In this document: positions 1 to 8,421 of the stretch, in pieces | Layout of the letters: every line of letters begins with the position of its first letter | How positions within the stretch are numbered: the stretch's first letter is position 1 | DNA from: JAZMZS01 sp045586105 | Lineage (GTDB): Bacteria > Bacillota > Clostridia > Oscillospirales > CAG-272 | Length of the DNA: 25,597 nt | Direction of reading: 5' to 3' | Assembly (NCBI GenBank): GCA_045586105.1 | Contig: JAZMZS010000276.1 | Location: 1 to 25,597, forward strand | Notes under the pieces: model-generated | What the model was told of the DNA's origin: nothing | The model's input: the letters and a program-made list of their open reading frames with translations, nothing else | Database searches by the model: none | Made by a program: the position numbers and the translations under genes

Positions 1-1834
1 ATCTCACTTCAAAGGCAATACAGACCAATGGATATAAAAGCATTGTTGAGAAAAATACTGCTCTCGGTTCAAATCTCATAAATGAAAGATGAGGAATATC
101 AGTCAGAGAATATGCCGCGAATAAGATTGCACAATATAAGATCGCTTTTACTGCCGAGTTTAATAGCTCGGGTGAAAAGTCGAATTTTGGTCTCTTTGTG
201 CGAGAACCAAATATTCCGAAAGCCAGAACCGACAAAAGATCTACGATCATGCCGGAAATCAGTATATCTGTAAATTTTATGTATTCTTCCTCGAGAAAGA
301 TAGTTAAACACGCAAGAAGAACGCGTAAAAAATGCATGGTAAGCAGATATGACGCCGAGGAATATAACACCGAGTAGATCTTTTTTGCGCATTCGGATGC
401 TTTTTGAACGGACAGAAGAGATTGCTCGCATATTACGTCGCTGATGCGGGAAAGTATCTGATTTTGTGATCTGCCTTCCGGTTCAAGATCTACCTTGGAA
501 AGCTTATTTGTTCTATACTTGAATTTTCCGTAAGAGAAAGCGGCATCCGCTTCAGACAACAGCCTGATAGCACTCAGCGATGTAGTCAACGCTCCGACAA
601 CATGGTTCTTGCTTTGTAAAGCTTTGACCATTTTAAGAGAAGCTTCTTTAGTATCAGATACGTAAAAAATCAGCTTGTCCTTATTGCTTGTAATTTCTTC
701 TGTCTCTGTTGCGATGGCAGCTCCGTATTTTGTAGCAAGAGTTAATGCTTCCCTTTTGTTGGCACAGACGACGATCCGGATTCCATTTCCGGCAACTTTT
801 AACATTTCGAGGGTCTCGTCTTTTTCAAATTCGAGAATTTCAGGCGTAATTACCAAGTGATCTATCGAACACATAGGATCGATCACTCCGGGGTTCTTTA
901 TTATAATACGGCATTTATCGGGACCTTGAGCGCTTTGAAGTATCCCCTGTGCCGTGACTACCTCTGTCAGAGGCAAAAGTGCTTCAGTCATTGATGCACC
1001 CATAAGTGATACTATGAGCATGAAAGAGCCGAATATATCGGATGGGTCGGTCAGAAGCTTTATAACAAACATTACAGTAATTATAAGTGTGCTGATCAAT
1101 CCCCAGCTTCTGCATCTTTTTTTTACTTCAAACAGCACCTCCGGACGCTTGGAACCGATGATCGGAAGCAGACCTGCGGTTGAAACGATCTCGGTATTCT
1201 CACCTGTTGAAACGACGACCGCGACACCGTGTCCCGATACTATACTTGATGAAGCGAAGAGCATACCGTGCATTTCGGATAAGGAGACAGCATCGGTATC
1301 ATCGGATACAAATTTCCGGTTCGGCTTATCCGATCCGCAGATATCACGCTCGTACGAAAGAATTTCGTCAGATCTTACTATCTTGCAGTCGGCACATATG
1401 ACGTCGCCCGCTTCGACCAGTATAACATCACCCGGAACCAGGAGACGGGAATCTATCATATAGACCCTGCTGTCGCGAAGCACCTTTGTCTTGGGGATGC
1501 CATAGCTTCGAACGGAATAAAATATACCGTCCGCCTTATAATAAACAATAAGCGTGGTCAGAGTATTAATGAGAAGTACTGCTATAATGATATAGGCGGA
1601 AACAAACGATGAATAAGAAAAGCAGATCAAAGCAGATATCAGAAGAAGTATTGTAACGGGATCGTAAATGATCTTATAAATAGCCTTAGAGGGTGAGCGC
1701 TTGCCGAGGTCAAAAATATTATTGTATCCGTAGCGGCGAAGTCGCTTTTTGACTTCCCTGTCACAAAGACCTGTGCCGAAGTCCGTAGATAATAGCTTTT
1801 CTACCGAATCCGGGGTGTTTCCGTAATACTTCAA
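1..1834 (-). CDS. P-type ATPase homologue lacking catalytic motifs (C-terminus off the left edge)
   Basis: This is an open frame of 611 codons from a TTG start at 1834 to the window edge. The TTG is preceded by AGGAAGAGG with 7 nt spacing, and no in-frame ATG lies between it and the upstream stop. The N-terminus resembles the cation-ATPase N domain, followed by two membrane helices (about 60-99). An actuator-like domain contains LVPGDVILVEAGD (132-144) and a later STGENTEI (209-216), both typical of P2 pumps. Two more helices follow (about 244-298), then a very short cytoplasmic part and further helices after 485. The catalytic motifs are gone: TGES reads CGSD (166-169), DKTGT is replaced within CSIDHLVITP (322-331), TGD reads CANK (357-360), and GDGxND is replaced within LTTSLSAI (416-423). 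Only about 80 residues separate the second and fourth of these, so the nucleotide-binding domain is essentially absent. ATP-driven transport is therefore unlikely; a binding, scaffold or regulatory role is inference. It lies 19 nt downstream of the Clp ATPase gene and is probably in its operon. Confidence 0.8.
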   Translation of the reverse strand, partial: MKYYGNTPDSVEKLLSTDFGTGLCDREVKKRLRRYGYNNIFDLGKRSPSKAIYKIIYDPVTILLLISALICFSYSSFVSAYIIIAVLLINTLTTLIVYYKADGIFYSVRSYGIPKTKVLRDSRVYMIDSRLLVPGDVILVEAGDVICADCKIVRSDEILSYERDICGSDKPNRKFVSDDTDAVSLSEMHGMLFASSSIVSGHGVAVVVSTGENTEIVSTAGLLPIIGSKRPEVLFEVKKRCRSWGLISTLIITVMFVIKLLTDPSDIFGSFMLIVSLMGASMTEALLPLTEVVTAQGILQSAQGPDKCRIIIKNPGVIDPMCSIDHLVITPEILEFEKDETLEMLKVAGNGIRIVVCANKREALTLATKYGAAIATETEEITSNKDKLIFYVSDTKEASLKMVKALQSKNHVVGALTTSLSAIRLLSEADAAFSYGKFKYRTNKLSKVDLEPEGRSQNQILSRISDVICEQSLLSVQKASECAKKIYSVLYSSASYLLTMHFLRVLLACLTIFLEEEYIKFTDILISGMIVDLLSVLAFGIFGSRTKRPKFDFSPELLNSAVKAILYCAILFAAYSLTDIPHLSFMRFEPRAVFFSTMLLYPLVCIAFEVR

Positions 1835-1853
1835 TGCTTTTCCTCTTCCTGTT

Positions 1854-4151
1854 TTATATGGTTTTTATGACAAGCTTGGAACCGTCGAAATCAAGAGCGG
1901 CACCGCTAATTTTTTGATCATATGAAGAAATGATCTGTTCTGCCAGCTCATCCTCTACATGAGTCTGAATAAATCTGCGCATATTGCGTGCACCGTATTT
2001 AACACTGTAAGATTCATTTGCAATAAATTCCTTGGCTTTTTCGGAATATACAAATCGGATATCCTTCTCCGAGAGTGCTTGTGCAAGCTCTCCGAGCATG
2101 ATATCAGCTATCATAACGAAGTCATCACGCTCGAGATGTCTGAAAGTGATGATCTCATCTACTCGGTTGATAAATTCCGGGCGAAGGAATGTGAGAAGTG
2201 CGTTTTCTGTTTTTTGATTTGCTGCATCCTCTTCCTTCTGAGCGAATCCCGAGATAGCTCCTGACCTGTCAGATCCGGCATTGGTGGTCATTACTATAAG
2301 AGAATTTTCGAAGTTAACGAGCTTACCGTGGGCATCGGTTATCTGTCCGTCATCGAGTATCTGCAAAAGAATATTAAGAACATCTGCATGTGCTTTTTCT
2401 ATTTCATCAAACAGAATAACGCTGTAGGGTCTTCTTCTGATCTTTTCTGTTAACTGTCCCGCCTCATCATATCCGATATATCCGGGAGGAGCACCTATTA
2501 TCTTTGATACAGAATGCTTTTCCATGTATTCGGACATATCAAGTCGTATGAGAGTCTCGGGGGAATTAAACAGTTCCTTTGCGAGTGTTTTTACAAGCTC
2601 GGTCTTTCCCACCCCGGTCGGTCCCGCAAATATGAATGAAACCGGTTTTCTTTTATAAGATACCCCGGCTCTCTTTCTTTTAATAGCTTTTGTAACTGCA
2701 CTGACAGCCTTGTCCTGTCCTATAATATGCTTGCGGAGCTTTTCGTCAAGCTTATCTATCTTCGAAAATTCATTCTCGGTAATAGATGAAGCGGGGACAC
2801 CGGTCCATATTTCGATAACGTCTGCTATATCCTCAACTGTCATTTCTATAAGCTTGCAGGCTTCCTCGGCATCCTTCAGATCCTGTTCTATCTGAAGTTC
2901 CTCAACTCTGAGCGCGGCAAGCTCCTTATATTTGTTTTGCTGCTGCTCTTCGTTTTCGGCGTTAGAGTTTTCGCACGCTTCTTTTTCCTTTATCAGCTCG
3001 TTCATTCTGCTTTGCAGCCTGAGCTTGTCATTGACGGAAGAAGAGGAGAGAGAAATATGCGATGCTGCCTCGTCGATCAGATCTATAGCTTTATCCGGAA
3101 GATATCTGTCTGTGATATATCTCTCTGACATTAACGCGGCGCTTCTGAGGACATTTTCTGGAATGTTGATACCGTGAAATTGCTCGTAATACTTTTTTAT
3201 TCCGGATAGCATCTTTACCGTGTCATCGATCGACGGCTCGTTTACGGTAACAGGCTGGAATCTTCGCTCAAGGGCGGTATCCTTTTCTATATATTTACGG
3301 TATTCGTTGAGCGTGGTGGCACCTATTACCTGAATTTCTCCTCTGGAGAGAGCGGGTTTCATAATATTGGCAGCGTTCATGCTTCCTTCTGCATCACCTG
3401 TTCCGACAATATTATGGACCTCGTCGATCACAAGAATTATGTTTCCTTGTGCTTTGACCTCATTCAAAAGCCCCAGCACCCTCGACTCGAACTGCCCTCT
3501 GAACTGAGTTCCCGCAACGAGAGCTGTAAGATCAAGAAGATAGACTTCTGCTTCTCGAAGCTTGAATGGTACGTCTCCTGATACGATCTTCTGAGCAAGA
3601 GCTTCTGCAATCGCGGTTTTACCTACACCCGGTTCTCCGATAAGGCAGGGGTTGTTTTTTTGTCTTCTGAGAAGGATCTGGATCACTCGTGCCAGCTCCT
3701 TTTCTCTGCCTATAATATTATCGAGTTTTCCCTGTCTTGCATCCTCGGTCAGATTATGACAGTAAGCGTTCAGATACTTTTTCTTACTGTCATTTACCTC
3801 GTTGTCTTCTTTATTATTCTTTTTGTCCTTTTTCTTTCCTTTTGAAGAATTTATATCCGCAAAATTCCCCATTCCGCTCTCACTGAAGATCTTCGGAAGG
3901 TCGATTGCGGGTGCTCCGCCCTCTTCATCGTCAGATGGCACGAGCCCACCCATAAGACTGTTCATATCCGTGCTGAGGCTGTCAATGTCATCCTCTGATA
4001 TGCCCATTTTTTCGAGCATATCATTTACAGGCTTGATACCGAGCTCTTTAGCACATTTAAGGCAAATGCCTTCGTTTTTTGTTTCGTTGTTTTCGATTCG
4101 GGTAATGAATACCACTGCCACTCTTTTGTGGCATCTTGAGCACATTTCCAT
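1854..4151 (-). CDS. ClpE/ClpC-type AAA+ ATPase with N-terminal zinc finger
   Basis: A 765-residue Hsp100 unfoldase of the class that feeds ClpP or remodels aggregates in the cytoplasm. The N-terminus has a Cys4 zinc finger (C4, C7, C30, C33) in place of the double Clp-N domain, as in ClpE. A Lys/Asp-rich low-complexity linker follows (about 103-125). AAA-1 has Walker A GEPGVGKT (172-179), Walker B ILVIDEVH (239-246) and arginine finger region ERRF (295-298). A short coiled coil (about 375-435) precedes AAA-2 with GPTGVGKT (510-517), VILFDEIE (578-585) and INRVDE (661-666), then the D2-small domain. Both ATPase sites look intact. The position of the ClpP-docking loop reads ISGF instead of the usual [IVL]GF, so ClpP binding is less certain. 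The start follows AAAGGA at a rather long 13 nt; a second ATG two codons later is possible. It lies 30 nt after pgsA. No CtsR-like operator was noticed upstream. Confidence 0.93.
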   Translation of the reverse strand: MEMCSRCHKRVAVVFITRIENNETKNEGICLKCAKELGIKPVNDMLEKMGISEDDIDSLSTDMNSLMGGLVPSDDEEGGAPAIDLPKIFSESGMGNFADINSSKGKKKDKKNNKEDNEVNDSKKKYLNAYCHNLTEDARQGKLDNIIGREKELARVIQILLRRQKNNPCLIGEPGVGKTAIAEALAQKIVSGDVPFKLREAEVYLLDLTALVAGTQFRGQFESRVLGLLNEVKAQGNIILVIDEVHNIVGTGDAEGSMNAANIMKPALSRGEIQVIGATTLNEYRKYIEKDTALERRFQPVTVNEPSIDDTVKMLSGIKKYYEQFHGINIPENVLRSAALMSERYITDRYLPDKAIDLIDEAASHISLSSSSVNDKLRLQSRMNELIKEKEACENSNAENEEQQQNKYKELAALRVEELQIEQDLKDAEEACKLIEMTVEDIADVIEIWTGVPASSITENEFSKIDKLDEKLRKHIIGQDKAVSAVTKAIKRKRAGVSYKRKPVSFIFAGPTGVGKTELVKTLAKELFNSPETLIRLDMSEYMEKHSVSKIIGAPPGYIGYDEAGQLTEKIRRRPYSVILFDEIEKAHADVLNILLQILDDGQITDAHGKLVNFENSLIVMTTNAGSDRSGAISGFAQKEEDAANQKTENALLTFLRPEFINRVDEIITFRHLERDDFVMIADIMLGELAQALSEKDIRFVYSEKAKEFIANESYSVKYGARNMRRFIQTHVEDELAEQIISSYDQKISGAALDFDGSKLVIKTI

Positions 4152-4181
4152 TTTACTGATGATATCCTTTCGATCAAGGGG

Positions 4182-4739
4182 TTATATATCCGCAGAGACC
4201 TGCTCTTTTTTTGCGGATGTTTGCTTCATGTAATTTTTTGTATAGGTTATGAAAGAGGCAAGTGCTGATATGATAGTTATCAGACAAAGCGCTACTACTA
4301 CCTCATTTTGGGGACGAACGACAATGATCACAAAAATAGCAACATAAAATATACATACGGCAAGCTTGCCGAACCATCTGCTTGATACAACCGTATCGCG
4401 TTTTTTGAATATGAACAAAGCGCCCATTGCCATAAGTCCCTCTTTTATGACAAAGAAGGCTGCTACCCACCAGGGTAAGAGAGGTGAGCTGCCTATGGTC
4501 ATGCATAACAGAACCGTGATCTGCATCGATTTATCTGCAATAGGATCGAGGATCTTTCCTACATTTGTTATCCAGTTGAATTTTCTTGCAAGAATGCCGT
4601 CAAGTACGTCTGTAGCTCCCGCAATTATAAATATACCGAGAGCGTGGTAGACGCTTACATAATAATATGCGTAAATAAACACACCAACTAAGATCAATCT
4701 GATACAAGATAAGATGTTGGGGATATATTTTGCTTTCAT
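4182..4739 (-). CDS. pgsA: CDP-diacylglycerol--glycerol-3-phosphate 3-phosphatidyltransferase
   Basis: An integral membrane enzyme of 185 residues that makes phosphatidylglycerol phosphate from CDP-diacylglycerol and glycerol-3-phosphate, the committed step to phosphatidylglycerol and cardiolipin. The CDP-alcohol phosphatidyltransferase signature is complete: D44, D47, G48, A51, R52, G61, D65 and D69 in the order D-x2-DG-x2-AR-x8-G-x3-D-x3-D. Several hydrophobic helices flank it, and the length matches the PgsA family. The ATG is preceded by GGAGG about 10 nt upstream. The gene sits between the CvpA-family gene (35 nt) and the Clp ATPase gene (30 nt) in the same run. Other CDP-alcohol transferases share the signature, so the exact acceptor is inferred from length and from the usual Firmicutes repertoire. 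Confidence 0.92.
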   Translation of the reverse strand: MKAKYIPNILSCIRLILVGVFIYAYYYVSVYHALGIFIIAGATDVLDGILARKFNWITNVGKILDPIADKSMQITVLLCMTIGSSPLLPWWVAAFFVIKEGLMAMGALFIFKKRDTVVSSRWFGKLAVCIFYVAIFVIIVVRPQNEVVVALCLITIISALASFITYTKNYMKQTSAKKEQVSADI

Positions 4740-4774
4740 TTAATGCGAACCTCCAAAGGGACAATGGCTGATAC

Positions 4775-5479
4775 TCAGCGTGAGAAAAGCGTGTATGGGT
4801 TTAAATTATAAAAGAAGTTGATCAAAAATGACGATGCCCCTTGATCAGAGTTAAATGTCTCCGGATACAGAACGCAGAGACCGTCAAACAGTCTTATCGT
4901 ACATTGAGAAAACAGCCATGCAAACAATACGGCTCCAACAATTCCGATCAAGAGACTGAGCAGCGAGTTTACCTGCTTGAGAACAGGAAGCTTAAATAAT
5001 GAATTTATCAAAAAAGAGATAACAAGGCAGGCTGCATAGGAGACAAGAAAGATCATAAGCATGGCAATTCCGACAGAGAAAACGTGTGCAAGAGACATAC
5101 CTATCTCTTCCGAGATGCGATCCAGGTATTCGGAGGCGGATATCTCGGTTGCTTCAAATCCTTTTTTTACTCTTTCGGGGTCGATATCGTGATCAAGTAA
5201 AAAGCTCTCGAGCTTCTCTGGCATATCTGAAAAAAGCGTTTCCAGATCTCCGTTTGAAGAAAAAGATCTTATTTTTGCCTGTATAGTATTTATAAGAGGA
5301 GATGAGATAATGTTCTCCGAAAGAAAGCCGGCAAGTGGTGAATGAAATATCCAGGCGCAAAATGATGCCGTGATAACAGACGCAAGCGATAACAATGATG
5401 CGATAAACCCTTTTTTGTAGGATATGATAATGATTGCTGTCATAACAACCGCAAGAACGATATCAAAAATCAAATTCAT
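4775..5479 (-). CDS. CvpA-family membrane protein
   Basis: A 234-residue membrane protein resembling the CvpA (colicin V production) family. The N-terminus has the family pattern of a short helix from residue 4 to 20, then YKKGF, then a second helix. A soluble, charged segment of about 70 residues follows (about 65-125), and two or three more helices make up the C-terminal half. Family members are linked to cell-envelope phenotypes, but the molecular role is not established. The ATG has a strong AAGGAG site with 7 nt spacing. It sits between the DUF5711-like gene and pgsA, which suggests an envelope-related function; that is inference. Confidence 0.75.
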   Translation of the reverse strand: MNLIFDIVLAVVMTAIIIISYKKGFIASLLSLASVITASFCAWIFHSPLAGFLSENIISSPLINTIQAKIRSFSSNGDLETLFSDMPEKLESFLLDHDIDPERVKKGFEATEISASEYLDRISEEIGMSLAHVFSVGIAMLMIFLVSYAACLVISFLINSLFKLPVLKQVNSLLSLLIGIVGAVLFAWLFSQCTIRLFDGLCVLYPETFNSDQGASSFLINFFYNLNPYTLFSR

Positions 5480-5530
5480 AAATATACTCCTTCATCGAAA
5501 GAAGAACGAACCGGCGATAACGTACAGTCG

Positions 5531-6757
5531 TTAAGATATCTTTATCGGTGTAATAAAATCCGAATAACAAACAAATGCATATCCGTCATTGTAAAGAATC
5601 TTCTTTACACCGAAGCCAATATCATACTCAGCAGAAGTCCCACTTTCAGATACAACAGTAAGTTTGTTTTTTTTCAGCAGGAGCCTAAGATCGTCAAAAA
5701 GATACGCACCAACCGCACCATCGGCATCGAAGGTTGATTTTAGCTTGCCGTCATAACCGTATGCCTCAAGCTTGAGAGTGTTGTCGTTTTGTCTGAGAAG
5801 CGTTATGCCTTCATCACAAAAAACGTATCCGCGAACAGGCTCATCGGACAATGATTCGCCTGTTACCGTACCGTCCTTATCGACATTAACGATCCCTTTT
5901 CCGCTAACAACAGAGATGCTGTCGCCTGCCGAACCGATATCGTAAGCCATGGTGTCATTAAAGCGCTTGGTCCAAAGAGGGGTATCGCTTTTTTTCTCAT
6001 AGCAATCAAGCTCTGTGACAAACTTGCCGTTTTCTGTATTGAATGTTGAAATGTAAAGAGCACCGGAAATATCAGACAGATCCACAGCGACGGGATATGA
6101 CGATTTATTATATGTTGCAAGCAGTCTGAAATCAGGATCGTATGAATAGACTACACATTTATACTCCTTGCTTTGTGTCATTACAGCAACATGTCCGTCG
6201 TTTGATACGTCAACATCATAGATAGGATAATCGAATTTCATATCATAAACTCTGGCAACCGTATTGTATATACTCAAATTGTATGCTCCGAGACTGTAAA
6301 CAATACAGTATTTTTCGGATGAAACAGCAACAGGAGATGTGAAGCTCGTTGAATCCTTCAGCTTAAGAGTGCCGGACGGGCTGTATATTCGTACCCCCGA
6401 GATACCGCAAACGGCAATACTTCCTCTGTACATCGTATAATCCGCATCCTCTGCACTGTCAAATGATATTCTTTGCGCAGGTACGGATGTATCATCTGAC
6501 AGTATCTGACCGAGATCTCTTAAAATATATCTTGCATTCTCATATGTCAATGTGTCGCCGAATACAAACATCGATGAAAGCACAAAAATACACAAAAGAA
6601 ACACACAGATTATTTTTGCATAACGAAAGCGTATTGATACATTAAGAAAATACTCGTTATACTCAGGGACGTCATCAATGCGATCCTCTGCTTGAAGCTT
6701 TTCCTTTATTTGAGGACCATCCACGGCCTTCATCAAGCGTCTGCTCGGTTCTTTCAT
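5531..6757 (-). CDS. Membrane-anchored beta-propeller-like protein (DUF5711-like)
   Basis: A protein of 408 residues from the chosen start. It has a charged cytoplasmic N-terminus of about 45 residues, one transmembrane helix (IICVFLLCIFVLSSMFVFG) and then about 340 extracellular residues built of repeated short strands. These strands follow a pattern like VAVMTQS, YIYDVDVSNDG and SVVSGKGIV, as in WD/PQQ-type propellers. It resembles the uncharacterised DUF5711 family of clostridia; that name is recalled, not searched. No catalytic motif is visible. The ATG at 6757 is chosen because AAAGGGGG lies 8 nt before it. An in-frame ATG at 6778 would add seven residues but has no ribosome binding site. 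It lies 43 nt after truA (from 6757) and 51 nt before the cvpA-like gene. Confidence 0.72.
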   Translation of the reverse strand: MKEPSRRLMKAVDGPQIKEKLQAEDRIDDVPEYNEYFLNVSIRFRYAKIICVFLLCIFVLSSMFVFGDTLTYENARYILRDLGQILSDDTSVPAQRISFDSAEDADYTMYRGSIAVCGISGVRIYSPSGTLKLKDSTSFTSPVAVSSEKYCIVYSLGAYNLSIYNTVARVYDMKFDYPIYDVDVSNDGHVAVMTQSKEYKCVVYSYDPDFRLLATYNKSSYPVAVDLSDISGALYISTFNTENGKFVTELDCYEKKSDTPLWTKRFNDTMAYDIGSAGDSISVVSGKGIVNVDKDGTVTGESLSDEPVRGYVFCDEGITLLRQNDNTLKLEAYGYDGKLKSTFDADGAVGAYLFDDLRLLLKKNKLTVVSESGTSAEYDIGFGVKKILYNDGYAFVCYSDFITPIKIS

Positions 6758-6800
6758 GATCTTCGCCCCCTTTCTCATGCACTTTGTTTAAATAACATTA

Positions 6801-7583
6801 TCAGAGTGTTCTTTCAGGATACTCGACATAACTGAGATAAAGACCGCACGCAGGGGCGGTCTCCCCCGCTGCTTGTCTGTTTTTTGCGTTTATGATCGAG
6901 ATAATGCTTTCGGGTTCTTTCCTCCCGTAAGCAACATCAAGCATCGTTCCTGCAATGATCCTGACCATGTTGTAAAGAAAACCGTTTCCTGAAATTCTGA
7001 GAGCGATAATATCTTCTCCGAACATGTCTGCGCACTGCTCTGCTTTCGCATAAAAGATAGTTCTTCGTGTGTCAACGATCTTGCTGCCCTCAGCCATGAA
7101 CGAGGCGAAATCATGCTCTCCCTCAAGATAAGCACAAGCGTGGTTGATAAGATAGACACCCTCATCGGATATGGCTTTTTGAAGGTGGTAAGCCCTGTCC
7201 TCCCAGAACGGATCCTTGTGTCTTTCATTCAAAAACAGATATGTGTATTCCTTTGATATGACATCGTATCTCGGATGAAAAGTGTCTTTTACCTCGAACG
7301 CTGATATAACGGAAATGTCGGCGGGCAGGATGTTGTTCAAAGCTTTTGGAATGTTTTTTGAAGGAATGGGATTCATTTTTCCTTCTGCAGCCTCAACAGT
7401 TGCAAAAAACGAAAGCGCATGCACACCGCTGTCGGTACGGCTGCACCCGGTAATATTGCATCTGCATCCGAAAAGAATCTCAGATGCTCGGTTAAGCTCC
7501 CCCTGTACCGTACGCTTTGATGGCTGGACCTGGTATCCGCAAAAATTTGTGCCGTTATATTTGATTCTTAACAGTATTTTCAT
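6801..7583 (-). CDS. truA: tRNA pseudouridine(38-40) synthase TruA
   Basis: A 260-residue enzyme that isomerises uridines 38-40 in the anticodon arm of many tRNAs. The catalytic motif GCSRTDSGVHAL is at residues 46-57, with the nucleophile Asp51. The N-terminal KYNGTNFCGYQ segment and the downstream GNGFLYNMVR motif (binding region of the second lobe) match the family. Length is typical. The ribosome binding site GAGG lies 7 nt before the ATG. It is directly downstream of ecfT (16 nt), the usual place for truA in Firmicutes. Confidence 0.96.
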   Translation of the reverse strand: MKILLRIKYNGTNFCGYQVQPSKRTVQGELNRASEILFGCRCNITGCSRTDSGVHALSFFATVEAAEGKMNPIPSKNIPKALNNILPADISVISAFEVKDTFHPRYDVISKEYTYLFLNERHKDPFWEDRAYHLQKAISDEGVYLINHACAYLEGEHDFASFMAEGSKIVDTRRTIFYAKAEQCADMFGEDIIALRISGNGFLYNMVRIIAGTMLDVAYGRKEPESIISIINAKNRQAAGETAPACGLYLSYVEYPERTL

Positions 7584-7599
7584 AACGGCACCTCATATA

Positions 7600-8421
7600 T
7601 TAAATAGCGAAAGTATAAAGGAAAGTATTCGTCAGTATAACGATCAATATGAGTATCAAAAACACTACGGCAAGAAGAAGATCTGCTTTGGAATAATGGA
7701 GCGATGTCATTCTCGTCCTGCCCAAGCCCCCTCTATAGCATCGGCATTCCATGGCAATCGCAAGATCATCCGCTCTTCTGAAAGATGATACAAACAAGGG
7801 GACAAGGATAGGTATGAGTGCCTTTGCCTTTTTTATGATCCCGCCTTCGGAAAAATCCGCACCTCTGACCTTTTGCGCATTCATGATTTTGTCGGTCTCT
7901 TCTATGAGAGTGGGAATGAACCTGAGTGCGATAGTCATCATCATTGCAAACTCATGTACGGGAACCTTTAATTTCTTCAAAGGAGAAAACAACTGTTCGA
8001 TCGCGTCCGTGAGCATTATCGGAGAAGTTGTGTAGGACATCAGAAGGCACGTGATGTTTATAAGCATCAGGATCCTTATGGACATGACGAATGCTTTGTA
8101 TATCCCTTCCGCATACAGAGCTGTAAAGCCGAGGTCAAATATTACTATCTCACCCTTAGTAAAAAACATATTGATCAAAAAGGTGAATAACAGTATAAAC
8201 AGAACAGGCTTGAACCCGCCGACTATTACCTTCAGGGATATACGGCTCAGCATTATCATCAATACGGAAAATGCAAAAAGCACACCAAAAGCGACAATAT
8301 TATTTGCCGTAAACAGAACGATGATATATACAACAGTCAGAATGAGCTTAGCTCTCGGGTCGGCTTTGTGAAGAAGTGAATTTCCGGGAAAAAACTGACC
8401 GAGAGTAACATCCTTAAGCAT
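7600..8421 (-). CDS. ecfT: Energy-coupling factor transporter transmembrane protein EcfT
   Basis: The shared membrane subunit of a group II ECF vitamin/cofactor importer, which couples the two ATPases to exchangeable substrate-binding S components. It has several hydrophobic helices and the two Arg-containing coupling motifs, in AQKVRGADF and in AMECRCYRGG near the C-terminus. The ATG at 8421 follows AGGAGG with 7 nt spacing. A GTG two codons upstream (8427) would sit right against the ribosome binding site and is rejected. The start overlaps the ecfA2 stop by 8 nt (ATGCTTAA), which suggests translational coupling. No S-component gene is nearby, as expected for the shared group II module. Confidence 0.95.
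   Translation of the reverse strand: MLKDVTLGQFFPGNSLLHKADPRAKLILTVVYIIVLFTANNIVAFGVLFAFSVLMIMLSRISLKVIVGGFKPVLFILLFTFLINMFFTKGEIVIFDLGFTALYAEGIYKAFVMSIRILMLINITCLLMSYTTSPIMLTDAIEQLFSPLKKLKVPVHEFAMMMTIALRFIPTLIEETDKIMNAQKVRGADFSEGGIIKKAKALIPILVPLFVSSFRRADDLAIAMECRCYRGGLGRTRMTSLHYSKADLLLAVVFLILILIVILTNTFLYTFAI

Noticed and set aside
954..1463. A 169-codon plus-strand open frame
   Set aside because: It lies antisense to the P-type ATPase homologue, has no convincing ribosome binding site and its product is a low-complexity Ser/Thr/Ile mix typical of shadow frames.
1..1834. Left-edge gene as a frameshifted or stop-interrupted pseudogene of a cation pump
   Set aside because: Codon-by-codon reading shows one open frame of 611 codons with a ribosome binding site and a complete helix pattern. 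The missing motifs are substitutions and a clean domain loss, not frame damage.
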